Assembly: GCA_035578905.1 (NCBI GenBank)
Contig: JAQJVL010000104.1
Span: 1,240,001-1,304,000 of the forward strand
Origin: Stictocephala bisonia
Taxonomy: Eukaryota; Arthropoda; Insecta; Hemiptera; Membracidae
Reading direction: 5' to 3'
Length of the DNA: 64,000 nucleotides
Below the pieces are notes generated by a model. The model saw nothing but the letters and a program-made list of their open reading frames with translations, did not search any database and had not been told where the DNA came from. Of this stretch, positions 1-12,590 are shown piece by piece. How positions within the stretch are numbered: position 1 is the first letter of the stretch; each line of letters opens with the position of its first letter. A program made the position numbers and the translations under genes.

Positions 1-330
1 TATGAAAATATAAACTATCATTTTCGTTATATCAATTCTTTATTAAATTGCTAGTCAGTATTTATTTATTTTTAATACTTACTTAACGTCCTTTTTGTAA
101 TGATGAAATATTACAACGCTATAAAATGAAATATTAGAGTACATCTTAGCATGTGAATTGTAATCAATAAATTTTTTTAAACCAAAAGTCAACAAGTATT
201 TGTTTTAAAATGTTGTGTACTTGGAGCCAAATGTTATTTATAATCCACGATGAGAACCAAAGAACGTGGTGACTTAAGATTATTAAGTAGAGAATAGAAA
301 ATATGGCATTTAAATGTAAATGAAGTAAGT
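1..330. other. AT-rich non-coding sequence
   Basis: No open frame of useful length, no tandem structure and no motif that I can name. The base composition is strongly AT-rich, as in most of the window. Confidence 0.6.
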
Positions 331-787
331 TAAATTTGAAAACGAGCAGATCTTTTCCTTAAATTTTGTATCTGTATTCCAAAAGAACATGTTGTAGTGA
401 AACTTTCAGGTTGAACCTTAAACATTGTTTAATTGGGATATTTAAAATTTAAAGTAAATTATGTAATGAGGAAGACAAAGGTTGTTGGACATTTGCCATC
501 ATTACGTGAAAAATACCAATTACGACGTTTTGATTTGGTAAATCCCAAATATCTTTCAAGCACTAAAAACTAGATAACGTCTACACAAACATGTTATAAA
601 ACTACGTTCTTAAACTAATAAACTTATCTACAACCTTTGTCTTCCTCATCTGATACTCCATCATTAATAATTTTTTTAACAAAGTTAAATTATGTAAGTT
701 TTATAAAAAACAAACAGAATCTTACCTTAAATGTTGTATTTGCATTCCAAAAGGACATGTTGAAGTGTTACTAACTTTCAAGATGAA
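331..787. repeat. Diverged direct repeat pair with an internal inverted repeat
   Basis: The sequence around 331-415 is repeated in the same orientation around 684-787. Both copies share the words CCTTAAAT.TTGTAT, GCATTCCAAAAG or GTATTCCAAAAG, and ACATGTTG. Between them, 466-485 (ATGAGGAAGACAAAGGTTGT) is repeated exactly as its reverse complement at 630-649. This looks like an old non-autonomous element or nested insertion. No protein is encoded. Confidence 0.45.
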
Positions 788-920
788 GTTAATAAGTAAA
801 AAGTTAATCGCTGTTTGTCTATTGCAAATGATTTCATTTATTTTATATATGGTAGTATCTCTGTAATATTAGCAATAACTTTAATCATGCAACACTGCAG
901 GATATTCATCTTTGTCCTTA

Positions 921-1337
921 TATTAAATACTAGCTCTACCTGCTCGCTTCACCGATCATAATTTTTAGTTTGCTTATATAATCGAAATGTGCAGCAAGCT
1001 TTCAGTTTACTCTATATGTTCCCAGCATCTTAAAAGTGTAGCCTACCACAATAATGTTATTCAATTTGTTTTAATTTTACAGCTGTTAATCAAATTAATA
1101 AAGCTTCATAAGAATACCGTGGGAATTTTGGAGGCCAGTGGGACGGAGTTGTAAGGTCACAGAGGAAAATCCTTTCTTAGTGAGCCTGTAGGGGGCCAAG
1201 ATTAACCTATCTATGTTCAAAATGACCAGTCAATTGGACGTATAGTATTGGAGAAATTGTAATGAGAGGTAAATAGCTTTTGTATATACCATTATGGATT
1301 TAAATGTCCAGAAACTCTTTTATATATAGATTCTGGA
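921..1337 (+). repeat. Degenerate arthropod interspersed repeat (ACTAGCT-type head)
   Basis: The segment opens with AAATACTAGCTCTACCTGCT followed by CGCTTCACCGATCATAA, a diverged form of the 'ACTAGCTGACCCGC...GGCTTCGC' head common in arthropod interspersed repeats. It later contains ACCGTGGGAATTTTGG, which matches the 'CCCGTGGGAATTTCGGG' block of such repeats. It ends near CTTTTATATATAGATT, again typical of their 3' ends. The family is recognised from memory of sequence style, not from a search. The copy is decayed and has no open frame. Confidence 0.45.
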
Positions 1338-3172
1338 CAGTAACTGAGTTAAATATTTTGTTCGCTGATATACTGTTACTAACTACAAACATTGTATAAG
1401 GTGATTGGAAACTATTAAAATTCTATCTACATATTCTTCTTTAAAACGTGAACGTGTTGTATTAAAGGAATAGTATTCATTATTTAAAATATATTATTTT
1501 ACCATTCTACACGCATGATTTTCCGTTAAAAAAAAAATGAAATCTAAGCTTATTATTTGTATAAGGTGTCGAATGAGAATCTATAAACCTCGTATACGTA
1601 ACATGATTACCTCTAAAATTGAAGTTTTCGGTTTTTCGAAGTTTTGAAAACCTTCCTAATTCTCCTTGCATTAATGATGATTAGGAACAATTCTCCTTGA
1701 AAATACAAAATGTTCTACAAACAAATTTATTTCAGTTACTGTAATTTAAAAACAAACAAACAAACATTGTTCAAACGTACAAGAAAGGAGACTCACAAGT
1801 AGTGCGTTAATAGTTAAAGTGCATCTTGCACATAGTGTCCTTAACATAATATTCATAAGTGTGGTTTGGTCTGACCTGTGCAACTTACGTACAATACCCG
1901 GCGGAGTACAGGCCTGTGACACAATGAACACAGGATCGCATTGTCTCCCTCGCAACGTTGCTCATTGTTGAATATCGCACGACAAAACCGTACTTTGCCA
2001 TAAAAATATTAAACACGTTTATCTGATTACTGTGTGTGTGGAATGTTCTTCGATATGAAACGCGTCAATACATACAATAATGTTGTAAAAAGCCAATCGA
2101 GTGAAAAGTAATGGATTTTCTTCGATGAACTTAACATATGTTTATTTCTCTAGCTCATGTTCAAAGTTATTTTTCTCAATATTAAGCCTATTGTTGAGTT
2201 TTATATTGAAATATGGATGAACTAAAAGTATAAAACGAAGATTTCCTTTAAAAATGTACATATTGTATACATAGGCCTATATACAATGTTTTGAAATACT
2301 CTTTTTTGAATAATATTTTATTATAATTAATCAGAGGAAATAATATAAACTAGACAAACTTTACTGAGTTAGTATTTATGAAAGCCGATCGTATAGATTA
2401 GGATATTATAATTATTGCGTGCTTTTAAAAACTTGTTACAGGGAATATTTATTAATTTCTATTAACTGAGTGGATATTCTTAGATATAATTTATTTAATT
2501 GAATTTAATTCATAATAAATTATTTTTTTATTGTTCAAAGTGTATTTAATAATCAGAGAGATTATAGCCCTTATGTACGTGTAGGCATACACACGCTTAC
2601 TTTAGAGCACAAAAATAAATAAATAAAATAAAAATACAATTGTCTTATTCTCAAGAAACTGTCTTACGTTCTGCGTAACTCTTAGAATGTAAGTAATCTT
2701 TCTGCGTAAGTAATCAGAATATTGTATTATATTTCCAACATGACGATGTACTACATTTTGAACTAAACTTTAGGCTACGTTTTGGTTTCATTTCTGTTCG
2801 CTCTTAAAAACTTATTTGTAACTTTAGTTGTAAAGATTACAGATGTATCCCCGAATTGCTTTCTTTCCTAATTATAAGCTTCAACGGGGTTTTGCCTTCT
2901 GCTTTAACACGTAAATTGATGTACGTACGTTATTTTACGAATTTAATACTATGAACAATGTTATATTCTGTTAGTTTAATTTATTTTTAAGTACAGTTCG
3001 ACTTTTTATGCATAAAATAGTTTTAAGTTTTCACTATTCGTATTCAAACATTGTAAACTGTTGCTCCTGGGATGGCGTAGTTTTTAAGAACTGAGAAGTA
3101 TATTTTACACTTATAGTAGGCTATTAATAATAAATTCTATAACTCCATAAAAATTGTAGATGTTTGTCAATA
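1338..3172. other. AT-rich non-coding stretch
   Basis: I see no gene, no tandem array and no strong inverted repeat here. The short open frame at 1746-1955 (-) has no recognisable domain and no splice-site support. Single-copy intronic or intergenic DNA is the simplest reading. Confidence 0.5.
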
Positions 3173-3474
3173 AACGAACACTGAGTGCCAAAGATTTCCC
3201 TCAATAACATATTATATTGTATAGAAACCATGCAATATATCTTTTCAACCAACTAACAAGAAAATTAAAGAACCTCAACACAAAATCCAAGACATTAAAA
3301 AATAATTAAAAATAAAACATTTAAAACATGTGTTCTTTCGACTTGTTTTTAATGTCTTGGATTTTGTGTTGAGGTTCTTTAATTTTCTTGTTAGTTGGTT
3401 TAAAAGGTATATTGCATAGTTTCTATACAATATAATATGTTATTGAGGGAAATATTTGGCACTCAATGTTCGTT
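3173..3474. repeat. Long hairpin: 129-bp inverted repeat, 44-nt loop
   Basis: The left arm (3173-3301) and right arm (3346-3474) are reverse complements over the full 129 bp, with about five mismatches by eye (about 96% identity) and no gap. The 44-nt loop (3302-3345) is AT-rich. Pairing stops abruptly at the outer ends. Neither arm encodes a protein. This could be a recently inserted foldback or MITE-type element, or a locus whose transcript forms a long dsRNA hairpin (hpRNA) feeding endogenous siRNA. No obvious target-site duplication is visible. Confidence 0.85.
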
Positions 3475-3900
3475 ACTGTTAGTTGCGCATCTTACAATTT
3501 ATGTATTATTTGTACAAATAAAACATTAAAATGATAAGAATGTCATAGTTTTAATTTTTGAACAATTTTACATTCAAATAACCCATGAAATCATGGATAT
3601 GGAAATAAATATTATTGTTGTTGTTATTATTGTTATTATTTTAACTGCTTTATTTGATTATGATAAACTGAATTTTTAATGTAATTTTTGCTTGTAAGAT
3701 ATATTAAAATCTATTAAGTTTTCTAATCATAAAATCTGGTTTTATAACAGAATGTATCTTTGCATAGTAGTTTTCAACTCCAACCTTTAAAATTGATTTG
3801 TATACAAACTAACAATTATAAAAACTTGAATTTTTTAAATAAGAAAGAATAAAATACTGTATTAATATTTCATCTTTTAAAAGTAAGAAACGTTTACCAT
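3475..3900. other. AT-rich non-coding stretch with a short ATT/GTT microsatellite
   Basis: It contains an imperfect (ATT/GTT)n run around 3610-3641 and nothing else that I can name. Confidence 0.5.
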
Positions 3901-3924
3901 TGTAAGTTGTAATATTGGTTTTCA

Positions 3925-4215
3925 ACTCGAGTTCGTCCTTTCGTCTCATTAAGGAGGAGGATATTAATATTTGAGGGTTTCCCGCCCCAATAATATTTTG
4001 ATTTACAGCCTAATGCGGATATTAGCGCGCGTAGGTGTAATCTTTAATCAAAGCTTGTTAGTTGGAAAATTAGTTGAGCGTCGCGTGGATTGGCCGCGAT
4101 TCGCCGTGAGCCTGTCTCTTGCATCAGTCATTCTTCATCATGTTTTCCCGCCATGGTGAATCAGCTGATTATTGTTAACAGCTGACTCAACATTATTTCC
4201 AGGTGCAGCGAGTAT
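3925..4215. promoter_or_regulatory. Candidate regulatory element with paired E2F-like sites
   Basis: This is a GC-richer, CpG-retaining island in AT-rich surroundings. It carries two E2F-type words, GTTTCCCGCCCC near 3978 and GTTTTCCCGCCATGG near 4140, a CCAAT-type word in reverse (ATTGGCC), and two CAGCTG E-boxes near 4163 and 4181. The 62-codon open frame over it resembles no protein I know. A conserved non-coding element or promoter is possible. The binding-site words are seen; the function is inference. Confidence 0.3.
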
Positions 4216-6239
4216 GTAATTACCTTATTTACATTGAAAGTTTCCATCTTGTTACGTAATATACTTTAAAGGGTAACAGCTCGATAATACATCTTGTGGT
4301 TATGTGATGACACGAAGTTATATAAAATATACTTAATACATTATGACGGACTGTTTTATTGTTTGAAAATCTTAACCTAATAATGTGCAGTTAATTGAAT
4401 TAAAATTTTATTTTTGTAATTAATAGGCCTACTTTAATAAGCATTACATAATTAACAGTGATAACAAATTGAATAGCTACATTACTTTTTTTATAAAATG
4501 AATTAATAAATTTCTCTAATTTTTAAAAAACTACATTTTAGGATTTTTTTTCAGAACGCCATATTATATTAATCTTTATAAATACTAATTTTTTTATGTA
4601 TTTATAGACTTAAACGCTGCTTTAAAATGTTATTAAATACATTTAACATTTAATCAGAATTAAGATTTACATAGAATTCCCGTTTATACAAGGTGTAACT
4701 GATATACATTTACAAACTTTAGGAGGTTGTTCCTGGGGTCAAAATGAACAAAAGTTATAAGAAGTTTTTGGTTTGTGTTGACCGCAGAAAAAATCTCGTG
4801 AAGTTTGTCGGTATATTTCAGGTACTCTGTACATAGTGTCCCACATTTAGGTCTTTTTGAAGGCTATTTCTGTTCGTTTAAGATGTTTTATTACTACCCC
4901 TTTTTATGAACTGTTCAAAATAGTTCTATACCACTAATATTATTAAGGTACAACATTTATTATTGTAAAATCGATGCAAGGTTGTTATTTTCAGAAACGT
5001 TTGTATAACTGATTTTGTATATCTATGATGAAAATGTCAGTTCATAAATACAAGCTATACAAAATAAATATACTTATAAATTTAAAAGTTTCAAATTGAA
5101 GACTATTTCAAGTAATTTATATGTATTATTTTAAATCTCATTGTGTCATTGAGTGATTTCTAAGAAGAATGTTCAGGGATAAAATATAAACAGAAATGAG
5201 AACTACAAAGTTGTGGGGATTAGAAACTATATGAAACCACGCATAGTTTTTTTTCTTTTTTATTTATGAAAAGTATTTTTATATTTCTAAATGACTCTGC
5301 ATAAATATCGACAGTAGCGTCCGCGTTTAACACACCTCGTATGACTGCGATATGGTTAAACCTCTACGTGTGACGTCTATCGTAACAACTGTTTATATTT
5401 TTAACTCTTATTTTCACTGAAACGTTGAAGTACTGCTGATTTGGAAGAGATTTGAAGGAATGCGTTTCTATTATGATGTTCCATAATACGTAAAAAAAAT
5501 CAGTTCACTGATCGTGCGCTTCGTGGTGGTGCTTCGGTCCAATGAAGATTGCAGAGCTCGGTAGAGGGTAGTACAGTTGGTTAGCGATCTTCCCCTAGTC
5601 TCCCGAGCCCCTCGCAACTTCTAGTCCACCGACCTTTCACAATAAGTTCGATTGTGAAATCAAACAGTTTTCCATTTCTTTCACTGTGGAATCAAAACAA
5701 ACACGCCGGTAACAGCGACGTTAGATGGGAAAACGAAGTTATAATATTAAATATCGTAAATATATAAATATATAAATCTATGATTCTCGTTTTAAATACT
5801 ATATAACAAAGTTATGACTTTAAAAACATGCACTTACTTATCTTTCTTTATTTCTTAAATTAGTTCATTAGTTTACAAAATGCTTATTAAAATATTTCAT
5901 ATTGTTTTATAGCGGATAGCTTTGGTTTGTTTTCAGTTACTACTAATATAGACAACAGAGGCAGTAATTTCTTAATATATATGTAAAATACAAAAAAATA
6001 TTCTTGGACTGTATTCTTGTAATACGACTAGGAAAAAATAAACATCGTTGTCAAGAACTACACATCACGGAAACCGGCTCACTGTAACGAAGGCTTGCAT
6101 TCTAAACAAGTAAATAATTTAGAAAAACTAAAATTAACACTCTGAAGTTGGAATAACAAGTTAAAAATATATTGATACATACTAGAAATAAATTGTTTAA
6201 ACATTATAACACACATTAAAAAATAATGTTTTTTCTAAA
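4216..6239. other. Non-coding stretch, mostly AT-rich
   Basis: No gene or array is visible. The 5510-5710 part is less AT-rich and contains a 9-bp hairpin (TTTCACAAT / ATTGTGAAA, about 5635-5660). It also has a stretch that superficially resembles a tRNA A-box (TAGTACAGTTGGTTAGCG), but it lacks a B-box at the right distance. Confidence 0.45.
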
Positions 6240-6889
6240 CTTACTTTCGGCGCAGAAATCATGTGTACGCTAGTTTGAAAATACTAGGAAACTAAAGGCC
6301 TGTGTGAAGTCCAATCGCACCATTGTTTTCCTCTACGGTATGAAATATAAATTTTAAAATATCAAAAACCCGTTATAATCTCAAATTCCCGTTAACAGGA
6401 ATGTTGTCTACGAATTTTCTTAATTTAAGAATTTAAATCTCCAAGAAAAATAATTTACTATCCTAAACGTTTTCTTGGCTTCTAGGGGTTGTAACATGGA
6501 TCACTCGGTCACGTTCTAAGCCTTTTGAAATGTATAATTACGATACATACTTTTATATGCGTAGAACTTTTTTTGGAAAGTTAGAATTCGGAAATTTAAA
6601 AAACTTACAGAAAACATTTCTGTAAATCACGCATTAAAATATAAACACGATACATTAATAGGGTTTTAAGTAATAAAATTATAAAATTGACGCATTATGA
6701 AAATGTCGGTGCTGTTTGTCACAACTAGGATAACAATTATAATAACTTATAATACAGTTTAAAAATGAAGATTTTATAACACACAATTCAGCGAAGAAAA
6801 CAATGGTGTGATTGAATTATTCATAGGTCTCTTATTGTCTTAGTAAATACCTTCAAATTCGTGTACACAACTTCTGCGCCGACTGTAAG
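6240..6889. mobile_element. Non-autonomous foldback/TIR element, copy A (650 bp)
   Basis: The ends are inverted repeats. The left end starts CTTACTTTCGGCGCAGAA, and the reverse complement of the right end starts CTTACAGTCGGCGCAGAAG. Similarity continues for about 95 bp on each side, through TCCAATCGCACCATTGTTTTC on the left and TTCAATCACACCATTGTTTTC on the right. There is no transposase frame. Internal blocks are shared with copy B at 30869-31879, for example CGTTTTCTTGGCTTCTAG at 6468-6485 and CAACTAGGAT near 6722. Copy A looks like a deletion derivative of the palindromic structure seen in copy B. No clear target-site duplication is visible. Confidence 0.7.
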
Positions 6890-9800
6890 ACCATTTTTAC
6901 GTACCATAGTTACGAATTAACAAAATGAGCCAATATAATAAATAAAGTCCCAATAAACGTCTATGCTTCTATTTCAAGTTGTTCGTCTACGGTTGGGAGA
7001 AACCCGCTACCGAACACAGACAGCTGCGGGCTGTCGGCTGAAACACCTCCGCGTCTACACAGGCCATTTGACCAAAGGTGGTTGATTTTGACCCATCGCG
7101 GTATCTTTTATCTCGTATAGGCTGCCCACTATCTGAAATCATAAAATTATTCTTTGATGTGTGTGTAAATAAGCTACACTTACAATAGATAAGTGTTTTG
7201 TTCTCCGTTTCGTTTCTAAAACGGATTTAACTTTTTTTAAATTAATCGAAAGCGCGTAGAATGGAAAGTCGAGGCTTGGCTTTGAATTATAACCTTTGTT
7301 ATTCCTAGATTATCATAAAATGTTAAACAGTCTAACACGGAGGTTAATATTTATGTATTTTAATAACTTTATGAACTTATGAAATACATATTTACAAATC
7401 AGCTGCTTCTGACATTTTTAATAACGCATTTCATAACTTTAATATTAGCTGTTTTAGATATATTAAAATGACGGAATTCATAAGTATTTTTTCATGAGGC
7501 GGAAATGACGGAAACCAGCAGTTTCTTTCCCTGTTTTACTGAAATTATCGTGTGTATATATATTTGAATATTATTAATAAAAACAATAATTATTCAAATA
7601 TGAGAGTGTTATTTTTATGCATAATATTTCGGTTATGGCTGTGAGCCAGGTTTAACGGAACCTAAGTTAGGCTCAGTTCAACGGAGCGGCTGAAGAGAAA
7701 TCCCACAAGGGGCCGGCCGTTGGCTCTACAGCAATGACGCACGGACCTGGGTGCCGTAGTTCCGTCAACAAGGGAAGCATGTATTTAATTTAAATTTGAG
7801 GAAAATGTATTTAATTTTCAATCAGGTCAGTTGTATTGATAACAATTACATATATTCAATTTGGCGGCTACTAAGTGTTTGTACTAAGACCAACTTTTTT
7901 TTTTACTAAGCGATTTAAAATTGTTTTTCTCTTCTTTATGCTGATTTTCGGTAAGCTTTATGCTGATTCATTCTTGTAAGTGAAGAAGGGGAGTTTAATA
8001 AAATAATGAGTAAATGTATCTGTGAAGGTAAATTTAGGTTGTTGTGAGCAATACATTGTATAGACTGCGTGTACGTTGTGTATACCATGTGGTAAATAGA
8101 AACTAGTATTTTAACGTATTTCTCATATTCCTTCAGTTTTCTTTTAAGTGTGTCTCAGAATTATTAAAATAAGTAAATAAATCAGAGGGACACGGGTTTA
8201 TTTAAAATATCATTATGTATATAAATAACTGTTAAAACAACCGTTGTTTAAATAATAGAAGTCTATTTTTTGATATTTTCATAAAGATTCGTACAACAAA
8301 AATGATGACCATTTAGTTCAAAATTCTCAAGTCACCATTCTTACCCCTTAAACTCTCTTTCACACCACCTGAAAATAAGGTTCTAGTTACGACAGCACAA
8401 ATCTAAATGTAAACAATCAAACAACTCATTAACCCACAAAGTCTTTGAGTTACAAAATCCAGCAAGGTAAAATATAGTGGGATGAGCAAAAAACAACCAA
8501 TTTTTAGAAAAATCGAAAACCATTACCATATACACACATGAAATTTGTAAAATTCAATTTTTAATTAATTAAACGTTAATATCCATCTTACCCAAAATAT
8601 AATATTGTTCCATCTTTTAAGTTAGTAGATCATGTTAACATATGTGAAGATGTTAAGTTAGTTCTTAAAATCGTAGTAAGCTAGTGAGCGTTTATTGGGT
8701 TGAAAGTCTTCAACTGTGCTTTCCTATTAGCAAACATTTTTCAGTATCGTTAAAGAAGCGTTCGAAACGTATCCCGTTCGATTGACTAGAACATGCTGAT
8801 AATGTACCACTATGATAAAATTATGCGTTCATACAGGTAATTTATAATTTGACAGTTTAATTTAATACAGTTTTATGTTTTTATTATTTAATTTTTCTAT
8901 TTTTAGACACAAGAAAACCATTTGAAAATGTAAAAGGTTGAAATACCTCGTACTGCTTAACGGGTTTATACTTTCAGATTATATTCCTTCTGAGGGGGTT
9001 TGTAATAGAACATCTCGAAAGTACATCAGTTTCTTTTAACAAGTTCGCATACAGCAATTATTAATTTATGCTCTTTAAAAAGAGCGTACATGAAACGCGA
9101 TACATTGTTAAATGTACATTTATTTATACATTTCTCGAATAAACGTAAAACGTTATACTTACTAAGGATTTAATTAGATTTAAAATAATTTGTGTTGCTT
9201 ATTTTTAGACTTATGTTGTTTGAATAGCTAATTTTTGTTTAAAATGTGGTAATATTAAATCTTTTGTATCTTTTTATGTTAAACGAATCAATATGATAAA
9301 TCTACCAATGTAATGAAGTGCAATATTTACTGGAAATACACCGTAAGTAATGGTTTTTTATCGATATATTTTTATTTGTTAATTTTTTTATGTAAGCTTT
9401 GTAATTGTGTTGTTGGAGTATATGCACTATTGTGTATATATATGTGACATTGTTTCCCTCAACAATGTTAGATACGCGCCATCTCTACAGTCTATAACAA
9501 ATATTACCAGTTGTTTTTTAATCTTATTAACATATGCTTTGTTTTTAATAAAATAATTACTTTTGCAAAAAGTGTTCTTATTATACCGCGAGAATACACT
9601 AAATGGAGCAGCATGAAATGTTACCATTAAAGATTTGAAGGAACATAAAATACAATTTAACAATGGTAACATTTAGTCTTGACGGTAACATATCAAATAA
9701 CCTCAATACATGTAAGAAGGGTATGTTACAGCAACAAAAACTGATGAAAAGCGAATATATAAGGGATGAGTATAGTAGCCTACCTTTTGGGATATCAGAT

Positions 9801-12264
9801 GAGCAGGTGAGTCCCTGTGACCCTCAGTAAGAAAAGAAAAGTGGGGTGCATGTTACCAATTTTATTTGAAAAAATGAATAAACTTACATTTTGCTTCTAA
9901 ATTTTTTTCAAAAATAAGCTAAATAAGGTACAAAATAACTTAATAATTTGTATTTTAAAGTTTATTTATTAATTATTCATATTTTATTAGTCTATTTTCT
10001 ATAATTTCATGTAAAAATTAGTACATTATAATCAATCAATCTACTACTGTATTACTATCTTTACATCCTTCGATCAAAACTATTGTATTTAAAATTATAA
10101 TAAAATATTACTTTTTGTAATAATGGACCTAAAAACCACTTCACAAAAGATTGCACTGCTTTTCCTGAGTAAGTTACGAGTGTTCTTGTGAAAATTAGTG
10201 AGATTTTACGATCGGATAAAACGTTGGTAATTATTTGTATAAATATGGTTTCTCAGATGCAGCCTATATATGTGGTTTTTTGAACGATTTGCGTATTTAA
10301 AGGCGTAATGAAAAATTACATTTGTAGTAATGTACTGTCCAACAGCCTTCCATTGTGCCTTAACTCGCGAAATTGATAAACATACGTTGATATTTAAATT
10401 TGCTCAAGAATTCTTTCTAAGAACTTTGGTAAAAAAATGATGAGGATATCTTGAGTTTTTAACTAAACACGTTAATCCGCTCTTATCCTTTTTCGTACAT
10501 TTATCTTTATTAGTATAAAAAACTGAACATTTCAATTTGAAAGTTTAAGATAGGTAAAATTAACTAAAAGATATTTTAATTTAATACGTTAAGTTATGGT
10601 CAAGGAGCGAAAAACATTGGTTTCTATTTTAATGATTTGGTTTGAAACATTAAACAACAACAATATACTAAAATGGACCTTTAAAAATCACAAAGTATTC
10701 ACTATAACTCATTATAATAATAAACATGAACCGTACATTTGAAATCGAAAAACTTATTGTGGCCCGCTGACGGTAAAATTGCATTGCTGCTATAGGCTGT
10801 CGCCCCTCGAACGGCCACCTGGGGACGAAATACCACCAGTGACTGGGCGGGTGGACTGCGAGCACGGACCGTATCGCTCACTGGTCACCCATCCAAGGAA
10901 CAGCTACGGTGTGTTGTTTGTCGTAGTTAACAGCTGATCAGATACTTTTAAAATAAAAGCTCGCGTTACCCATAAGCTACTCCCTCCCCCATGTCTACAA
11001 CTGTAACAATTTTACCTCAAACCGGAACTCAACGGGTTGCTTCATTCTGAACTACTGTGGTGCAAAAGAAATCCTTATTTATTAGTGTTCCAAATAAATT
11101 ATAATTTGAAATAATTACATATCACATCCTTTCGCTGCAGCTCTAAAATGCCCCCACGGCCAGTATGATATTGAGCTAAGTGGTTATAAAAGTCACTCAG
11201 TTTTTATAAATTAACAGCGGATGTTTTATGTGCAATTAATACTTTTCTTTTTGACCTATAATATCCCGTCATAACTTAGACAACTAATTGAGATCCGGTT
11301 TGTGGTTTATAATAAAAATTTAAAATGCACTGCACCTTGATGCACTTATGTTTAATATACTCACACAACCCTTGCAGTGAGTCATTTCCCATAAAGAAAA
11401 ATAACATCAGTCCACAGAGTCTCAGAATAGTTGCGTAAGTCATTTTAGACACGTAAGCCACTTTGTTCAGTTAATGTTTCACAATATTTTAACATTAACG
11501 GAATATTTTGTGAACATATTAAAGTAATATTTAACATTTCATATATTTTTAGGCCATCTCGTATTTTTACTATAAAATTAGTTTTTAATTACAGAAAATT
11601 AATGTTAGTTTTGCCCACGATTATTTAATTTTGTCTTTTATTTTATTTTAATTTGGAAAATGGAGATTCTGTTAATGACTTACAGACAAACAAGATTTAA
11701 TCAAAACTAAGCTGTTTACGTCTTATGCTTTTGGAACTTCTTTGATATATCTTTACAGGGATTATGAATTAAGATTATCTCTTATGACCTTGTGGCAAGC
11801 CCAAGCCGTTCAGTTGTATGTGACTGATTACTCGAATATAACGTTAAAACGGTATTATGAAAACATGATTATAATCTTTGAGGTTATAATAATCAGCTGA
11901 TAATTTAATTGAAATGACTCTCAAATACAGCTGATTTTAAGTTGTTATTTAAGTGACTGAAGCCACTGATTATTTGTTAACTACAACAGATATATCATCC
12001 AATAGGTATTTGTTCCCTATAACTAATTTTTTTAGCTATCTATATCTGCCACTATAGCTAGTTGTACTGCGTTAAATCTACATGGGAGTACACGAGCTTT
12101 CTAGTACTGGACCCCAAAACAGCTGATAATTTGAGATACATTAACAGTCTTATCCGAGAATAAAATAATTTCTGATGCTTCGTAATAGAATATTGTAATA
12201 ATAGAAACTATAAATAACCTAAAATATATTTCAATAGTAAAAAATAGTATATTTCATAACAAGA
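6890..12264. other. Long non-coding stretch with small GC-richer patches
   Basis: No gene is recognised in these 5.4 kb. The short open frames (such as 9427-9672 and 10668-10865 on the minus strand) have no domain or splice support. GC-richer, CpG-retaining patches lie at about 6985-7110, 7640-7770 (containing GGGGCCGGCCG) and 10780-11000. A 13-bp perfect hairpin (AAATGTTACCATT / AATGGTAACATTT) spans 9616-9674. A weaker one lies at about 7560-7601. CAGCTG palindromes occur near 10930, 11890, 11930 and 12120. Confidence 0.45.
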
Positions 12265-12590
12265 GTGGAAAGTGGGGTTTTGCATGTTCGAGACCATACG
12301 TTTGAAGTGCGAGACTTGTCGAGCACTTCGAATGGTCGAGAACATACAAAACACTTTCACTCGAGTTTTGAACGATACTTTTCACTACACTGCGGAATAA
12401 AAACAGGTGTTGTTGACTGTGGAAAATTTTCGGTTGTAAACAATAGACTAAAATGTAAAATAGTAAAAACAATAGTAAAAATGTTACTTTCGGTAGTAAA
12501 CAATAGACAGCTGTTGAAAATATGATGTTTCGCAGGTTGTAAACACATAACGAAAACAGCTAAACTCCTAATAGTGTAGTGAAAAAACCT
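12265..12590. repeat. Inverted-repeat element with central hairpin
   Basis: The first 96 bp (12265-12360) fold into an imperfect hairpin. GTGGAAAGTG...TTTTGCATGTTC...GAAGTGC pairs with GCACTTC...GAACATACAAAAC...CACTTTCAC. Immediately outside, TTTTCACTACACT near 12378 is repeated as its reverse complement AGTGTAGTGAAAA near 12573. A block containing GTAAACAATAGAC occurs twice in direct orientation (about 12437 and 12498). The three overlapping short frames here are by-products of the dyad symmetry. A MITE-like element is likely but the family is unknown. Confidence 0.5.

Noticed and set aside
5520..5660. tRNA-like sequence (A-box-like TAGTACAGTTGGTTAGCG)
   Set aside because: No B-box at the expected distance and no stem pairing.
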